Below, one piece after another: positions 56,492 to 64,000 of a DNA stretch of 64,000 bases. The notes under the pieces are model-generated. The model searched no databases. It saw only the letters and a list, made by a program, of their open reading frames with translations, and was not told the DNA's origin. Numbering within the stretch: position 1 is the first letter of the stretch; every line of letters starts with the position of its first letter. The position numbers and the translations under genes were made by a program. The DNA comes from Paenibacillaceae bacterium (GTDB taxonomy: Bacteria > Bacillota > Bacilli > Paenibacillales > Paenibacillaceae), in contig REGQ01000002.1 of assembly GCA_004134985.1 (NCBI GenBank), positions 213,232 to 277,231 of the forward strand, read 5' to 3'.

Positions 56492-57427
56492 TTGCGCTTC
56501 AAATATGTGATTATTACGGTAGTCCTGATTGCAGCAAGCTGGATTGGCAATTGGATGTATTATGAAAAGATGAAAATGGGAGAGCCAATCTTCCTCGAAC
56601 ATAATTATGAACTGAGCGGATTGAACGGCGAAATGTTCGACATTTTCTTTTTGGAAGACCGCGATGCCGATGTTACAGTTACAAGCGTCGAGTTTCCCAA
56701 TACTTTCGGTATGCAATCACAGCTATTGTTAAATAAAGATACTTACGGTCATCAAGTGCTGCGCAAAGTGAGTTTCACCCTGAAATCGGCTGAACAAGAG
56801 ATGGATGAGACCGATGAGGTAGATGAATTGGATGAGACATGGACGATCGATGAGAGATGGAAAACGTTTGATGCGCAAACCGTTCACGTCTATTACAGCA
56901 ACGGCACAACCAAAGAAGTCAATATCGGGCGAGTCCGGGTAATGCCAAGACCGAGCACTGTCGAACAGCCGTTTGAATTCAGCTCCGGAGGCAGTTCTTC
57001 GGACCATAGCGGGTTTCAAAGCATGACTCTCAGCAGTCCGTTGGTCATTCAATCGATTAAGAGCCCTGCTGCCGATCAGTTAGATGAATGGCTAGGTATT
57101 TCACTTAACATCACTGCGCCTTTTACAGAAACGGATATGCTTCAGGGCATGCCAAAAGATTTCGAAAGCGGTACGCCGATCAAGGACATTTCGCTACCGC
57201 TTGAATTAGAGAAAGGGCAGGCGCTTCGAATTGATCATAAATTCCGCTTTCCAGCGGACCTCACCGTTGCTGCAGCATTGGTTCCGAGTTACATTGCCAT
57301 TCATTTTGAAGGTGAATTAGAGAATGGGAAACCATTTCACTACTCTTATAACCTGCGCTATCAGCCTTACTTCCGTAATTCGGAAATTCGGGAGCTTATT
57401 CGTTTAAGGAGGGCTGCGAATGAATAG
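56492..57427 (+). CDS. Membrane-anchored extracytoplasmic protein, unknown
   Basis: 311 residues from a TTG at 56492 (GGGGGTGA upstream). One N-terminal helix (about 4-22), then an extracytoplasmic beta-rich region with an acidic insert (E-M-D-E-T-D-E-V-D-E-L-D-E) near 105-117. No domain recognised. Overlaps the next gene by 8 bases, so the two are coupled. Confidence 0.7.
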   Translation: MRFKYVIITVVLIAASWIGNWMYYEKMKMGEPIFLEHNYELSGLNGEMFDIFFLEDRDADVTVTSVEFPNTFGMQSQLLLNKDTYGHQVLRKVSFTLKSAEQEMDETDEVDELDETWTIDERWKTFDAQTVHVYYSNGTTKEVNIGRVRVMPRPSTVEQPFEFSSGGSSSDHSGFQSMTLSSPLVIQSIKSPAADQLDEWLGISLNITAPFTETDMLQGMPKDFESGTPIKDISLPLELEKGQALRIDHKFRFPADLTVAAALVPSYIAIHFEGELENGKPFHYSYNLRYQPYFRNSEIRELIRLRRAANE

Positions 57428-58037
57428 GGAGTATAGGCGAATGGCCTGGGGGATGCTGTTCGTACTGATCGATTTTCGTATCAACGGCTTCGATATCGTA
57501 CCCGACTGGATCGGCTATGCGATGATTTCCTTTGGCTGCGCCCAACTGGTCGCAGGCGGCAACAAACCGTTCAGGCTGGCGCAATACACCGCCCTCCTGT
57601 TGTTCTGTTTTGCCGTTGTAAACGTGTTTACCGGCACTTTTGTTGTATGGAACAGCAATCAGGATATTCGGCCGGAGTTTGGGTTCCCGATGCTGTTTAA
57701 TGGTGCATCAGGTGTATTGGATCTTGTGCTGGTGTTCTTGCTATGTGCGGGAATCTATAAGCAGGCGATGGCGGTTGGCAGCGAGGAGTTCGCGCAATCT
57801 GCGCAAAGATGCGGGTATATTTATTTGATTGTGAATGGCGCAATTGACGCGCTCCTCCCGTTTACGTTCAATTTGAGCGACAATTTCACTTTAATTGTCA
57901 TCATGCTTTCATTCGTCTCGCTGCTGACGAAAATCTTGGTTACCTTGCTGCTGTTCCGCGCTAGCAAACCGTTTTATATGCCCCCTCCGTCGGAAGACAG
58001 TGCGCATGCAGGCGCAATTATAGATAAGCGGGTTTAG
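57420..58037 (+). CDS. Polytopic membrane protein, unknown
   Basis: 205 residues, about five helices, N-terminal R-M-A-W-G-M-L-F-V-L-I-D-F-R-I-N-G-F-D-I resembling a group of small Paenibacillus membrane proteins (I-V-P-D-W-I-G-Y). Translation is probably coupled to the preceding extracytoplasmic protein. Followed by a tandem-repeat tract and a terminator. Function unknown. Confidence 0.72.
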   Translation: MNREYRRMAWGMLFVLIDFRINGFDIVPDWIGYAMISFGCAQLVAGGNKPFRLAQYTALLLFCFAVVNVFTGTFVVWNSNQDIRPEFGFPMLFNGASGVLDLVLVFLLCAGIYKQAMAVGSEEFAQSAQRCGYIYLIVNGAIDALLPFTFNLSDNFTLIVIMLSFVSLLTKILVTLLLFRASKPFYMPPPSEDSAHAGAIIDKRV

Positions 58038-58047
58038 CTATGATCGG

Positions 58048-58203
58048 TAAGTGTGTGTAAGGCTATTAATAGGTGGGTGTAGCGCTGATTCATAAGTGCG
58101 TGTAGGGCTATTGATAAGTGCGTATAGCGCTGATTGATAAGTGCGTATAGCGCTGATTGATAAGTACGTGGAGCGACGATTGATAAGTATGTGGAGCGTT
58201 AGC
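58048..58203. repeat. 23-bp minisatellite, about seven imperfect units
   Basis: Units of 22-23 bp with consensus ATTGATAAGTGCGTATAGCG plus CTG. The middle copies are identical and the edges diverged. Units are contiguous, without spacers, so it is not a CRISPR. Confidence 0.85.
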
Positions 58204-58234
58204 AACCCTGCAGTAGCTTTCTGCAGGGTTTTGC
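58203..58234 (+). terminator. Terminator after the minisatellite
   Basis: AACCCTGCAG / CTGCAGGGTT with a 7-base loop, then TTTTGCTGTATTTT. It ends transcription from the 56492-57420 pair. Confidence 0.85.
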
Positions 58235-58731
58235 TGTATTTTGCCGCGGCCACCCCGACTTATCACGCGGCAATCTTCATCCATTTAATGACCGCTCAAA
58301 GCCAAAATTAGCGGTTAACGATGCGAAGGAGCTTAGACGTGGTAGAAATGGTGGAAAACATCCGCTCGAATGACCCCGTGACAGCTGCATAATATCATCG
58401 CAATAGCGATCCGACAAGTTCCATCTGGGGGCGTTACCGGTGGCGGCTGACAAACCGCGATTTCCCCTTTCACGAAATAGACAGCCCCTTGTTAAGGGGC
58501 TGTCTATTTCGTGAAAGTTCGTGGGTTCTTGCTCTAACGCTTACCACAGCTCTTAAATGGCCTCAAATGTCCCTTTTACAAATGTAACGCTTGCCACAGT
58601 GCTTATTCACCCCATAGACGGCTAAAATCGGACGATTTTCGATAAATAAGGTGGCTCAGTTTCCTTACAATAATTATGGGGTTGAATTTCCCTAAATAGT
58701 GCCGCTCATAAGCGTTAGAGTTCCACAGGGC
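58235..58731. other. Gene-free stretch with short repeats
   Basis: No gene is supported. Besides the palindrome at 58467, it holds a TTGCCGCG/CGCGGCAA hairpin (58243-58275) and two copies of a TAACGCTT-(A/G)-CCACAG motif (about 58536 and 58581). A third, inverted TAAGCGTTA lies near 58709. Confidence 0.5.
58467..58517. repeat. Perfect palindrome, 24-bp arms, 3-base loop
   Basis: Arms begin CTTTCACGAAATAGACAGCC and continue CCTT, separated by GTT. No mismatch in 24 pairs. The AAGGGGCTGTC core resembles IS ends. No T run follows, so a plain terminator is less likely than a mobile-element scar. Confidence 0.9.
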
Positions 58732-58924
58732 TCACAAGATGAAGATGCAGTATGATTTTGGCAAGGGCAACTTCCGCTTTCAACAAAACGAAGCGCAATA
58801 TGCTCGAGAGTAGGTCCGCTACCGCAGATCGGGTCGCACAATAAGAATGGGACCGAGGACTTCTGGCCGCAGACCGAAACCAAGATCATGAACGAGGGTT
58901 AGGTTCCGTATCGCCAAGGCGCTT
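58732..58924 (+). pseudogene. Decayed partial copy of spoVR
   Basis: Three blocks match the intact spoVR downstream in order: 58732-58761 (as 59672-59702), 58762-58848 (as 59826-59935), and 58856-58924 (as about 60255-60320), with the intervening parts deleted. Stops and small gaps throughout. The intact gene is 0.6 kb away in the same orientation. Confidence 0.85.
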
Positions 58925-58935
58925 AGATTTCGGAG

Positions 58936-58977
58936 ACAAAAAAAACCGGTCGAGACTGCCATCTCGCCGGGGTTATT
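58936..58977 (-). terminator. Minus-strand terminator of the Uma2 relic
   Basis: Minus-strand CCGGCGAGA / TCTCGACCGG stem followed by T8. Confidence 0.75.
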
Positions 58978-58978
58978 G

Positions 58979-59035
58979 TTTTTGTTATTCTTGTTCTTGT
59001 TATTCTTGTTTTTGTTATTCTTGTTTTTGTTATTC
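58979..59035. repeat. 15-bp tandem repeat (TTTTTGTTATTCTTG), nearly four units
   Basis: Three full units and one partial, with one variant base (TTCTTG). It overlaps the last codon and stop of the Uma2 relic. Confidence 0.85.
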
Positions 59036-59320
59036 CAGACTGAACAGCCTGTTCATGGGTACTTGCAAATCTTTGAATACAATCGATTGAATGGCTTCCT
59101 GCTCAGTATACAAATGCTGTACCTGGTAACTGCCATCCTGCAGCGCATATACATGAACCGTTCAATTACCAGGATCGACAACCCAATATTCTTGCACCCC
59201 ATACTTCTGATATAAGTTGAACTTCTCATTGAAGTCCTTCAATGCGGTGGATGGGGACAGCACTTCAATAATTATGGTCGGCGCACCATGACAGCCGTTT
59301 CTCGAATATGTTCCAGCGAC
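59030..59320 (-). pseudogene. Uma2-family endonuclease relic
   Basis: Reads G-A-P-T-I-I-I-E-V-L-S-P-S-T-A and Y-G-V-Q-E-Y-W-V-V-D-P-G-N, then an in-frame TGA (59162-59164), then T-V-H-V-Y-A-L-Q-D-G-S-Y and V-P-M-N-R-L-F-S-L-E to a TAA at 59030. The N-terminal ~90 residues are missing. Uma2 proteins are restriction-like nucleases of unclear role. Confidence 0.82.
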
Positions 59321-59488
59321 TCTCAAGAAATTCAAAATTCCCAGCCATCTAATTGACACACCTCCGGAAAAACGTCTAACTCATCTCCACATTCATCGCC
59401 TAACTCATAATCACATTCATATTCCCCCTGCTTCGCCCATACATATTATAGGAAATGGACGAATAGGGACATGAAGGGGGATATATCC

Positions 59489-60928
59489 TTGAAGCAGGAT
59501 GAAATTACGCAGCTTGAACGGGCAATTGATGAAATTACCGAGATCGCTTCCGGCTTTGGCCTTGATTTTTATCCAATGCGGTACGAAATTTGTCCGTCTG
59601 ATATTATTTATACTTTCGGCGCTTACGGCATGCCTACCCGATTCAGTCACTGGAGCTTCGGCAAGTCCTTTCATAAGATGAAAATGCAGTATGATTTTGG
59701 CCTCAGCAAAATTTATGAGCTTGTCATTAACTCCAACCCCTGCTATGCCTTTCTGCTCGACGGCAACTCACTCATTCAGAACAAGCTGATCGTCGCGCAT
59801 GTTCTTGCGCACTGTGATTTTTTCAAGAACAACTTCCGCTTCAGCAAGACGAACCGCAATATGGTCGAGAGTATGTCCGCTACCGCAGATCGGGTCGCAC
59901 AATATGAATTGAATTATGGGACCGAGGAAGTAGAAAAATTTATCGATGCGGTGCTGTCGATTCAGGAGCATGTTGATCCGACGCTGATTAAACCTTATCA
60001 GATGGACAAAAAACGGTATCTGGAGCTGCAGAGCAAGCAAACGGGCAATCATGCCCCGTCTCCGGTGCAGGGCGCATACGATGATCTGTGGCAGCTGGAT
60101 GACGTGAAAAAGGAGGAGGCGGACAAAGATGCCATGCAGCGTTCTCCCTTCCCCGCCGAAGCGGAAAAAGATCTCGTCTGGTTTATCGAAGAATATTCAG
60201 AGGTGCTCACCGATTGGCAGCGCGACATTATGTCCATGCTCCGCGATGAGATGCTTTACTTCTGGCCGCAGATCGAAACCAAGATCATGAACGAAGGCTG
60301 GGCCTCCTATTGGCATCAACGCATTATGCGCGAGCTGGATCTCACTAGCGAAGAAACGATTGAATTTGCCAAGCTCAATTCATCGGTCGTTCAGCCTTCA
60401 CAGAGCAGCCTGAACCCTTATTATTTGGGACTCAAAATTTTTGAAAATATCGAGAAGCGCTGGGACAATCCGACAAAGGAAGAGCGCGAGCGGTTCGGTC
60501 GCATACCTGGGAGCGGCAAGGAGAAGATTTTTGAAGTCCGCGAGCAGGATATGGATATCTCTTTTATCCGCAATTATTTGAACAAGGATCTGGTCAAGGA
60601 TCTGGATTTGTATGTGTTTGAGAAAAAAGGGCCGGAGTGGAAAATCACGGACAAAACATGGGAAAATATCCGTGACCAACTTGTATACTCACGCGTTAAC
60701 GGCGGCTTCCCCAGCATCGTCGTCCAGAACGGTGACTTTAATCGCACAGGCGAACTTTTTTTACATCATCAGTATGAAGGCATCGAGCTTGATCTAAAAT
60801 ACGTGGAACGAACGCTGCCGCATATTGTATATCTGTGGGGGAAATCGGTTCACCTGGAAACCATTGTGGAAGATAAAACGATTATTTTCAGCTGTGATGG
60901 AAAGAAAGTCAGCCGGAAGTTTGTATAA
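59489..60928 (+). CDS. spoVR: Stage V sporulation protein R
   Basis: About 479 residues from TTG 59489 (GGGGG eight bases before; an ATG at 59471 in the same frame has a poorer site). Family hallmarks: [37 protein letters not shown] and N-E-G-W-A-S-Y-W-H. Needed for spore cortex formation in Bacillus; usually functions with PrkA and YhbH. Intact, with a broken partial duplicate just upstream. Confidence 0.95.
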   Translation: MKQDEITQLERAIDEITEIASGFGLDFYPMRYEICPSDIIYTFGAYGMPTRFSHWSFGKSFHKMKMQYDFGLSKIYELVINSNPCYAFLLDGNSLIQNKLIVAHVLAHCDFFKNNFRFSKTNRNMVESMSATADRVAQYELNYGTEEVEKFIDAVLSIQEHVDPTLIKPYQMDKKRYLELQSKQTGNHAPSPVQGAYDDLWQLDDVKKEEADKDAMQRSPFPAEAEKDLVWFIEEYSEVLTDWQRDIMSMLRDEMLYFWPQIETKIMNEGWASYWHQRIMRELDLTSEETIEFAKLNSSVVQPSQSSLNPYYLGLKIFENIEKRWDNPTKEERERFGRIPGSGKEKIFEVREQDMDISFIRNYLNKDLVKDLDLYVFEKKGPEWKITDKTWENIRDQLVYSRVNGGFPSIVVQNGDFNRTGELFLHHQYEGIELDLKYVERTLPHIVYLWGKSVHLETIVEDKTIIFSCDGKKVSRKFV

Positions 60929-61034
60929 GCTTGTATAGTCTAGACGCAGTCAATTGCCCATGATTCATCATCCTGCCAACGGGGTATTAATTACCAAACA
61001 GGGGATACCCCCGGAAAACAGAGGTGATTTGTCA

Positions 61035-61394
61035 ATGGTAACTGTATTAATTATACTTGGTGCGGCAATCGTCATTCTTGTTGCCCTTGCCCTGATGACA
61101 AAAAGTCGCTGGACTACACTGGAACAAGCACGTGGAAACAACTCCGATGAAATACAAACCAAATATTCATATCTGCAATCCAAGCACATCCCATCCAGAT
61201 TAAAAACAGAAAGTCCCGGTCCCGCCTCAGGGATCGCATCCGGCGGGATGGGCTTCGGGACAGTCGGCGACACAGTTGGCTTCCGCAACGAGCTTGTGAA
61301 GCTGCAGGTCCGACCGAGTGACCGCGCCCGGGCTGAAGAAGCTTTGCAAGAACTTGCCAAAGAGCAGTTGCTTCACCAGGGCACATCGCTATAA
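61035..61394 (+). CDS. Small single-helix membrane protein, unknown
   Basis: 119 residues from ATG 61035 (AGAGGTGA upstream); the frame opens back to 60954. One N-terminal helix (V-T-V-L-I-I-L-G-A-A-I-V-I-L-V-A), then a polar, Gly/Ser-rich segment and a C-terminal Lys/Glu/Arg helix. It may be co-transcribed with spoVR. No family recognised. Confidence 0.65.
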   Translation: MVTVLIILGAAIVILVALALMTKSRWTTLEQARGNNSDEIQTKYSYLQSKHIPSRLKTESPGPASGIASGGMGFGTVGDTVGFRNELVKLQVRPSDRARAEEALQELAKEQLLHQGTSL

Positions 61395-61416
61395 CCTATT
61401 TTAAAAAAGGCTGTAA

Positions 61417-61477
61417 TGACAAGAAGAAGGAGCCATGGATGCATAGCATGCACCAGGCTCCTTCTTCTTGTCATGCC
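61417..61477. terminator. Long inverted repeat between convergent genes
   Basis: 19-bp arms ATGACAAGAAGAAGGAGCC / GGCTCCTTCTTCTTGTCAT with a 21-base loop. On the minus strand a T6 run follows a few bases later, so it may end the transglutaminase operon. Confidence 0.7.
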
Positions 61478-61600
61478 ATGCAAGCAAGCTTTTGCTTGCA
61501 CAATGATCGCTTCCCGCTGCACACTCCACACCGACGCCCCACACTGCAGCGCTCGCCACGCGCCAAGTCCTCCATGCTACGCTGTTCTGCAAACCGCCCC

Positions 61601-62512
61601 CTATGCCCCTTCAAGCCGCTGCACGTCCACGGTAACATACAGCTCTTGAATGCCTGTGCCGCGGTATACGCCCTTCACCGGAACAATATCGCCATAGTCG
61701 CGTCCATGTCCCAGCTTGACATACCGCTCGCCGATTGGCGCTTCATTGGTTGGATCGAAGCCGCGCCATCCCTGGCCGGGCACATAAGCTTCCACCCAGG
61801 CGTGGGAAGCATGCCGAAAGTCTGCGCTCCCCTCCTGAAGATCGCCTATAAAATGATACCCGCTGACATAACGGGCCGGTATGCCGCGTTCGCGGCATAT
61901 GGCGATCATCAGATGGGCGAAATCCTGGCATACTCCGCGGCGCGTCCCGATCATATCGGCAACTTTGGTCTGAACATTCGTCGCTTCCGTGTCGTACACA
62001 AAATCTTGACGAATCCTCTCCGACAACATCGCAAGCCACTCCTGTACAGCGCACGGGGGAAACTGTTCCGCCTCCTTTCGCCCTGCCGCATCCTGTGGTT
62101 TCTGTCGTTTCTGTGCCGCATAGAGCAGCACTTCAGCGGTCACTGTCGTATAGCTGCTGGGCAGCAAATACTCCGCATAATTGTCCTGCACATCCTCATT
62201 GGCCAGCCAATCCCATCCCTCCTGCACAGACATTGGCACACCTTGTTTCCCGTCAACTGCCGCACTCGTCACAACGGTCATTGTCGTTCGGATGGTCAGT
62301 TTTCGATGGGGAGCATTCACTGAAAACGCATGAACCCGATTTCCGAAATAATCCTCGTAACTGTACAGCAGCGCATTAGGCTCAATGGTAATGGCGTGCT
62401 GGTAGCAGGATTGCCGCTCATCGGTACAGGGACTAAGCCGAATCTCATTGACACTGTCGGTCACTGCATCCGCGTAGCAATATTCTGTGGCATGTACGAT
62501 ACGCAGTTTCAT
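61601..62512 (-). CDS. Transglutaminase-like cysteine peptidase domain protein
   Basis: 303 residues. N-terminal bacterial transglutaminase-like beta domain (R-I-V-H-A-T-E-Y-C-Y, then V-N-E-I-R-L-S-P), then the catalytic core with Cys in R-R-G-V-C-Q-D-F-A-H, His in H-A-S-H-A-W-V-E-A-Y and Asp in F-D-P-T-N. It starts inside the alpha-E gene end (4-base overlap). Part of the conserved ATP-grasp / alpha-E / transglutaminase cluster, thought to make or process a peptide-like product. Confidence 0.92.
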   Translation of the reverse strand: MKLRIVHATEYCYADAVTDSVNEIRLSPCTDERQSCYQHAITIEPNALLYSYEDYFGNRVHAFSVNAPHRKLTIRTTMTVVTSAAVDGKQGVPMSVQEGWDWLANEDVQDNYAEYLLPSSYTTVTAEVLLYAAQKRQKPQDAAGRKEAEQFPPCAVQEWLAMLSERIRQDFVYDTEATNVQTKVADMIGTRRGVCQDFAHLMIAICRERGIPARYVSGYHFIGDLQEGSADFRHASHAWVEAYVPGQGWRGFDPTNEAPIGERYVKLGHGRDYGDIVPVKGVYRGTGIQELYVTVDVQRLEGA

Positions 62513-63489
62513 GCGCTAGCCTCCCCTCGCCGAAAAAAGGTTTGGGCGAATCCATGCCCTAGCTGTTGACAGGAAGCCAGCAAATCGGTAATCAGAAACC
62601 CGTCCGTGTCCAACAGCAATTCCTCCCGTTCAAGGCAGGACACTTCAGCAATCAGCTTGCTCGTTTGGCGAATGATTTTGGTATGTGCAGCTTTAAGCTG
62701 CGCATCCTGGAACGCAATTCCCTGCAAATGATCGTCGAGCGCCTGAAGCGAAAAGTGGAGGGAACGCGGAAACGCGGGATGCAGCACCAGAAATTCAATA
62801 ATTGCGGCTACGGACATGCCGTCCGCATAGTAGCGACGGAACGCCTGATAACCGCTGACCGATTTCAATACCGCCTGCAAATAAGGATAGGCACTCGCCC
62901 CGCCTTCTTCCTCCGGAAATACACCGCTTGCCGATCGCAGAATCCGCAGTGTATTTTCCGCCCGTTCCAAATATCTTCCGCATTCAATAAAATGCCATTC
63001 ATTCTCCCGCGGCATGACCGATTGCGCGATTCCTTGAAACAATGCCGCCCATTCCTTAATGCGCTGGAAGAAGTGATGCGGGGATTCCTGAATCCAATCC
63101 TCCGGTTTTTTGTCACGCAGCCACAAGTAGAATGCATTGACAACATCCCATAGCTCACTCGGCACCTTCTCGCGCAGCGTGCGTAAATTGCCGCGCGCAT
63201 GATTGACGCAAGCCACCAATGAGTTAGGGTGGTCCCGGTCCAGCGTGACATATTTGAGCACATTAAGTTCACTGTATTGTTCATAATGCCGCTCATATGC
63301 GGGCATGCTCCCCAGCGCCTCAACAATGGCTCCCCACTTGCCAATGCCGTCTGTATCCGCGATACTGGCGCTCAGCTTGCTGTCCTCATGCTGCAAATGG
63401 TAGTGGACATCAATCAATCTGGCGTGATTTTCCGCACGCTCCATGTACCGCCCCACCCAAAAAAGAGCTTCCGCATTGCGATTCAACAT
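62509..63489 (-). CDS. Alpha-E domain protein (DUF403)
   Basis: 326 residues, all helical, starting M-L-N-R-N-A-E-A-L-F-W-V-G-R-Y-M-E-R-A-E-N, the alpha-E signature, with V-S-C-L-E-R-E-E-L-L-L near the C-terminus. Middle gene of the three-gene cluster, lying 100 bases after the ATP-grasp gene. Its biochemical role is not established. Confidence 0.92.
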   Translation of the reverse strand: MLNRNAEALFWVGRYMERAENHARLIDVHYHLQHEDSKLSASIADTDGIGKWGAIVEALGSMPAYERHYEQYSELNVLKYVTLDRDHPNSLVACVNHARGNLRTLREKVPSELWDVVNAFYLWLRDKKPEDWIQESPHHFFQRIKEWAALFQGIAQSVMPRENEWHFIECGRYLERAENTLRILRSASGVFPEEEGGASAYPYLQAVLKSVSGYQAFRRYYADGMSVAAIIEFLVLHPAFPRSLHFSLQALDDHLQGIAFQDAQLKAAHTKIIRQTSKLIAEVSCLEREELLLDTDGFLITDLLASCQQLGHGFAQTFFRRGEASA

Positions 63490-63589
63490 ACCGCTCCCTC
63501 CATCCGCACATTATTATTTTTTTCAAGCCAATGCTGTATCCTTAGAAACACAGCACACTTTCAGATCGGGAACAATGCTGCCTATAGCG

Positions 63590-64000
63590 TTAACCGCTCA
63601 ACACCCAGGTATCCTTCACTCCGCCGCCCTGGGAGGAGTTGACGACCAGCGAGCCCTCCTGCAGCGCCACCCGCGTCAGTCCTCCAGGAACAATATGCAG
63701 ATCACTGCCGCCCATTAAGGCAAACGCCCGCAGATCAACGTGGCGCGCCGCCATCTGCCCATTGTGCATCACAGGCGTTCTCGACAGCATCATTGTCGTC
63801 TGGGCAATGTAGCGGCCAGGCTCCGCCTGAATGGCTTCGGAAAATTTTGCAATTTCCGCCGATGTCGCCGAAGGGCCAATCAGCATGCCATATCCGCCTG
63901 AGAGGGATGTCTCTTTCACAACCAGCTGATCCAGATTCGCAAGCGCGAACTTGCGGTCCTCTTCACGGGAAAGAATGTAGGTGGGTACATTGCTGAGGAT
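63590..64000 (-). CDS. Circularly permuted ATP-grasp protein (DUF404/407), 5' part outside window
   Basis: C-terminal 136 residues only; the start lies beyond the right edge. Reads L-V-V-K-E-T-S-L-S-G-G-Y-G-M-L-I-G-P and R-H-V-D-L-R-A-F-A-L, ending N-S-S-Q-G-G-G-V-K-D-T-W, the end of the circularly permuted type 2 ATP-grasp family. It probably ligates a carboxylate to an amine; with alpha-E and transglutaminase partners it forms a known cluster of unknown product. Confidence 0.92.
   Translation of the reverse strand: MLSNVPTYILSREEDRKFALANLDQLVVKETSLSGGYGMLIGPSATSAEIAKFSEAIQAEPGRYIAQTTMMLSRTPVMHNGQMAARHVDLRAFALMGGSDLHIVPGGLTRVALQEGSLVVNSSQGGGVKDTWVLSG

Noticed and set aside
58048-58203. CRISPR array
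   Set aside because: Units are contiguous 22-23 bp copies without unique spacers, and no cas genes are near.
61439-62323. Long plus-strand open frame across the transglutaminase gene
   Set aside because: Shadow of the minus-strand transglutaminase gene, whose catalytic residues are all present.

Overview
The window looks like chromosome of a spore-forming Firmicute, most likely Paenibacillus or a close relative. Base composition is near even. It carries a Bacillus-type sufCDSUB operon, spoVR and yhbH sporulation genes, a YesMN-type two-component system next to a sugar ABC importer, a copper-amine-oxidase-stalk protease, and the mtnK-mtnA methionine-salvage pair. No rRNA or tRNA gene was recognised.

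Layout. 1-8.98 kb: a truncated B12-binding radical SAM gene, a secreted trypsin-like protease, an RluA pseudouridine synthase, a VTT membrane protein, a MacB-type ABC exporter pair, a WYL regulator and a zinc-ribbon/effector-binding protein. 9.3-13.8 kb: a secreted M14 carboxypeptidase, a Crp/Fnr-family regulator convergent with hmp (NO-detoxifying flavohaemoglobin), and a glycosyltransferase-like gene. A perfect TGTGA-N6-TCACA box lies near -41.5 of the predicted hmp promoter. 14.1-20.2 kb: histidine kinase, AraC-type response regulator, then solute-binding lipoprotein and two permeases behind a promoter carrying a perfect CcpA cre match. 20.5-22.1 kb: small membrane proteins and a lipoprotein.

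22.2-42.3 kb is accessory DNA. Three ~75-bp copies of the sufB 3' end plus its terminator (23573, 28332, 42217) bound two tandem, decayed integrative elements inserted at the end of the suf operon. The left element (about 4.7 kb) keeps a secreted protein, a DUF898 protein, a 51-residue cationic peptide gene, an integrase tail and an IS1182-family insertion. The right element (about 13.8 kb) is a defective prophage. Its terminase large subunit is broken and contains an inverted segment, its head-tail module is deleted, its lysis cassette is damaged (frameshifted XhlA, doubtful holin start, intact endolysin), and its primase is fused to its integrase tail. It also carries hicAB with a dead toxin, an AT-rich HEAAH metalloprotease-like protein, a DUF6338 membrane protein and several unknown minus-strand genes. 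Several of these cargo genes end in copies of the same GCACC/GGTGC terminator, and two share the same upstream leader, suggesting cassette exchange. A second, nearly identical endolysin lies just outside the left boundary.

42.3-64 kb is again core genome: sufBUSDC, DUF1802, mtnK-mtnA, YunC, a GGDEF/EAL protein, DUF423, and yhbH followed by two membrane-associated genes. A repeat-rich stretch follows, with a 23-bp minisatellite, a 24-bp-arm palindrome, a decayed partial copy of spoVR and a broken Uma2 gene. Then come intact spoVR, a small membrane protein, and a transglutaminase / alpha-E / ATP-grasp operon running off the right edge.
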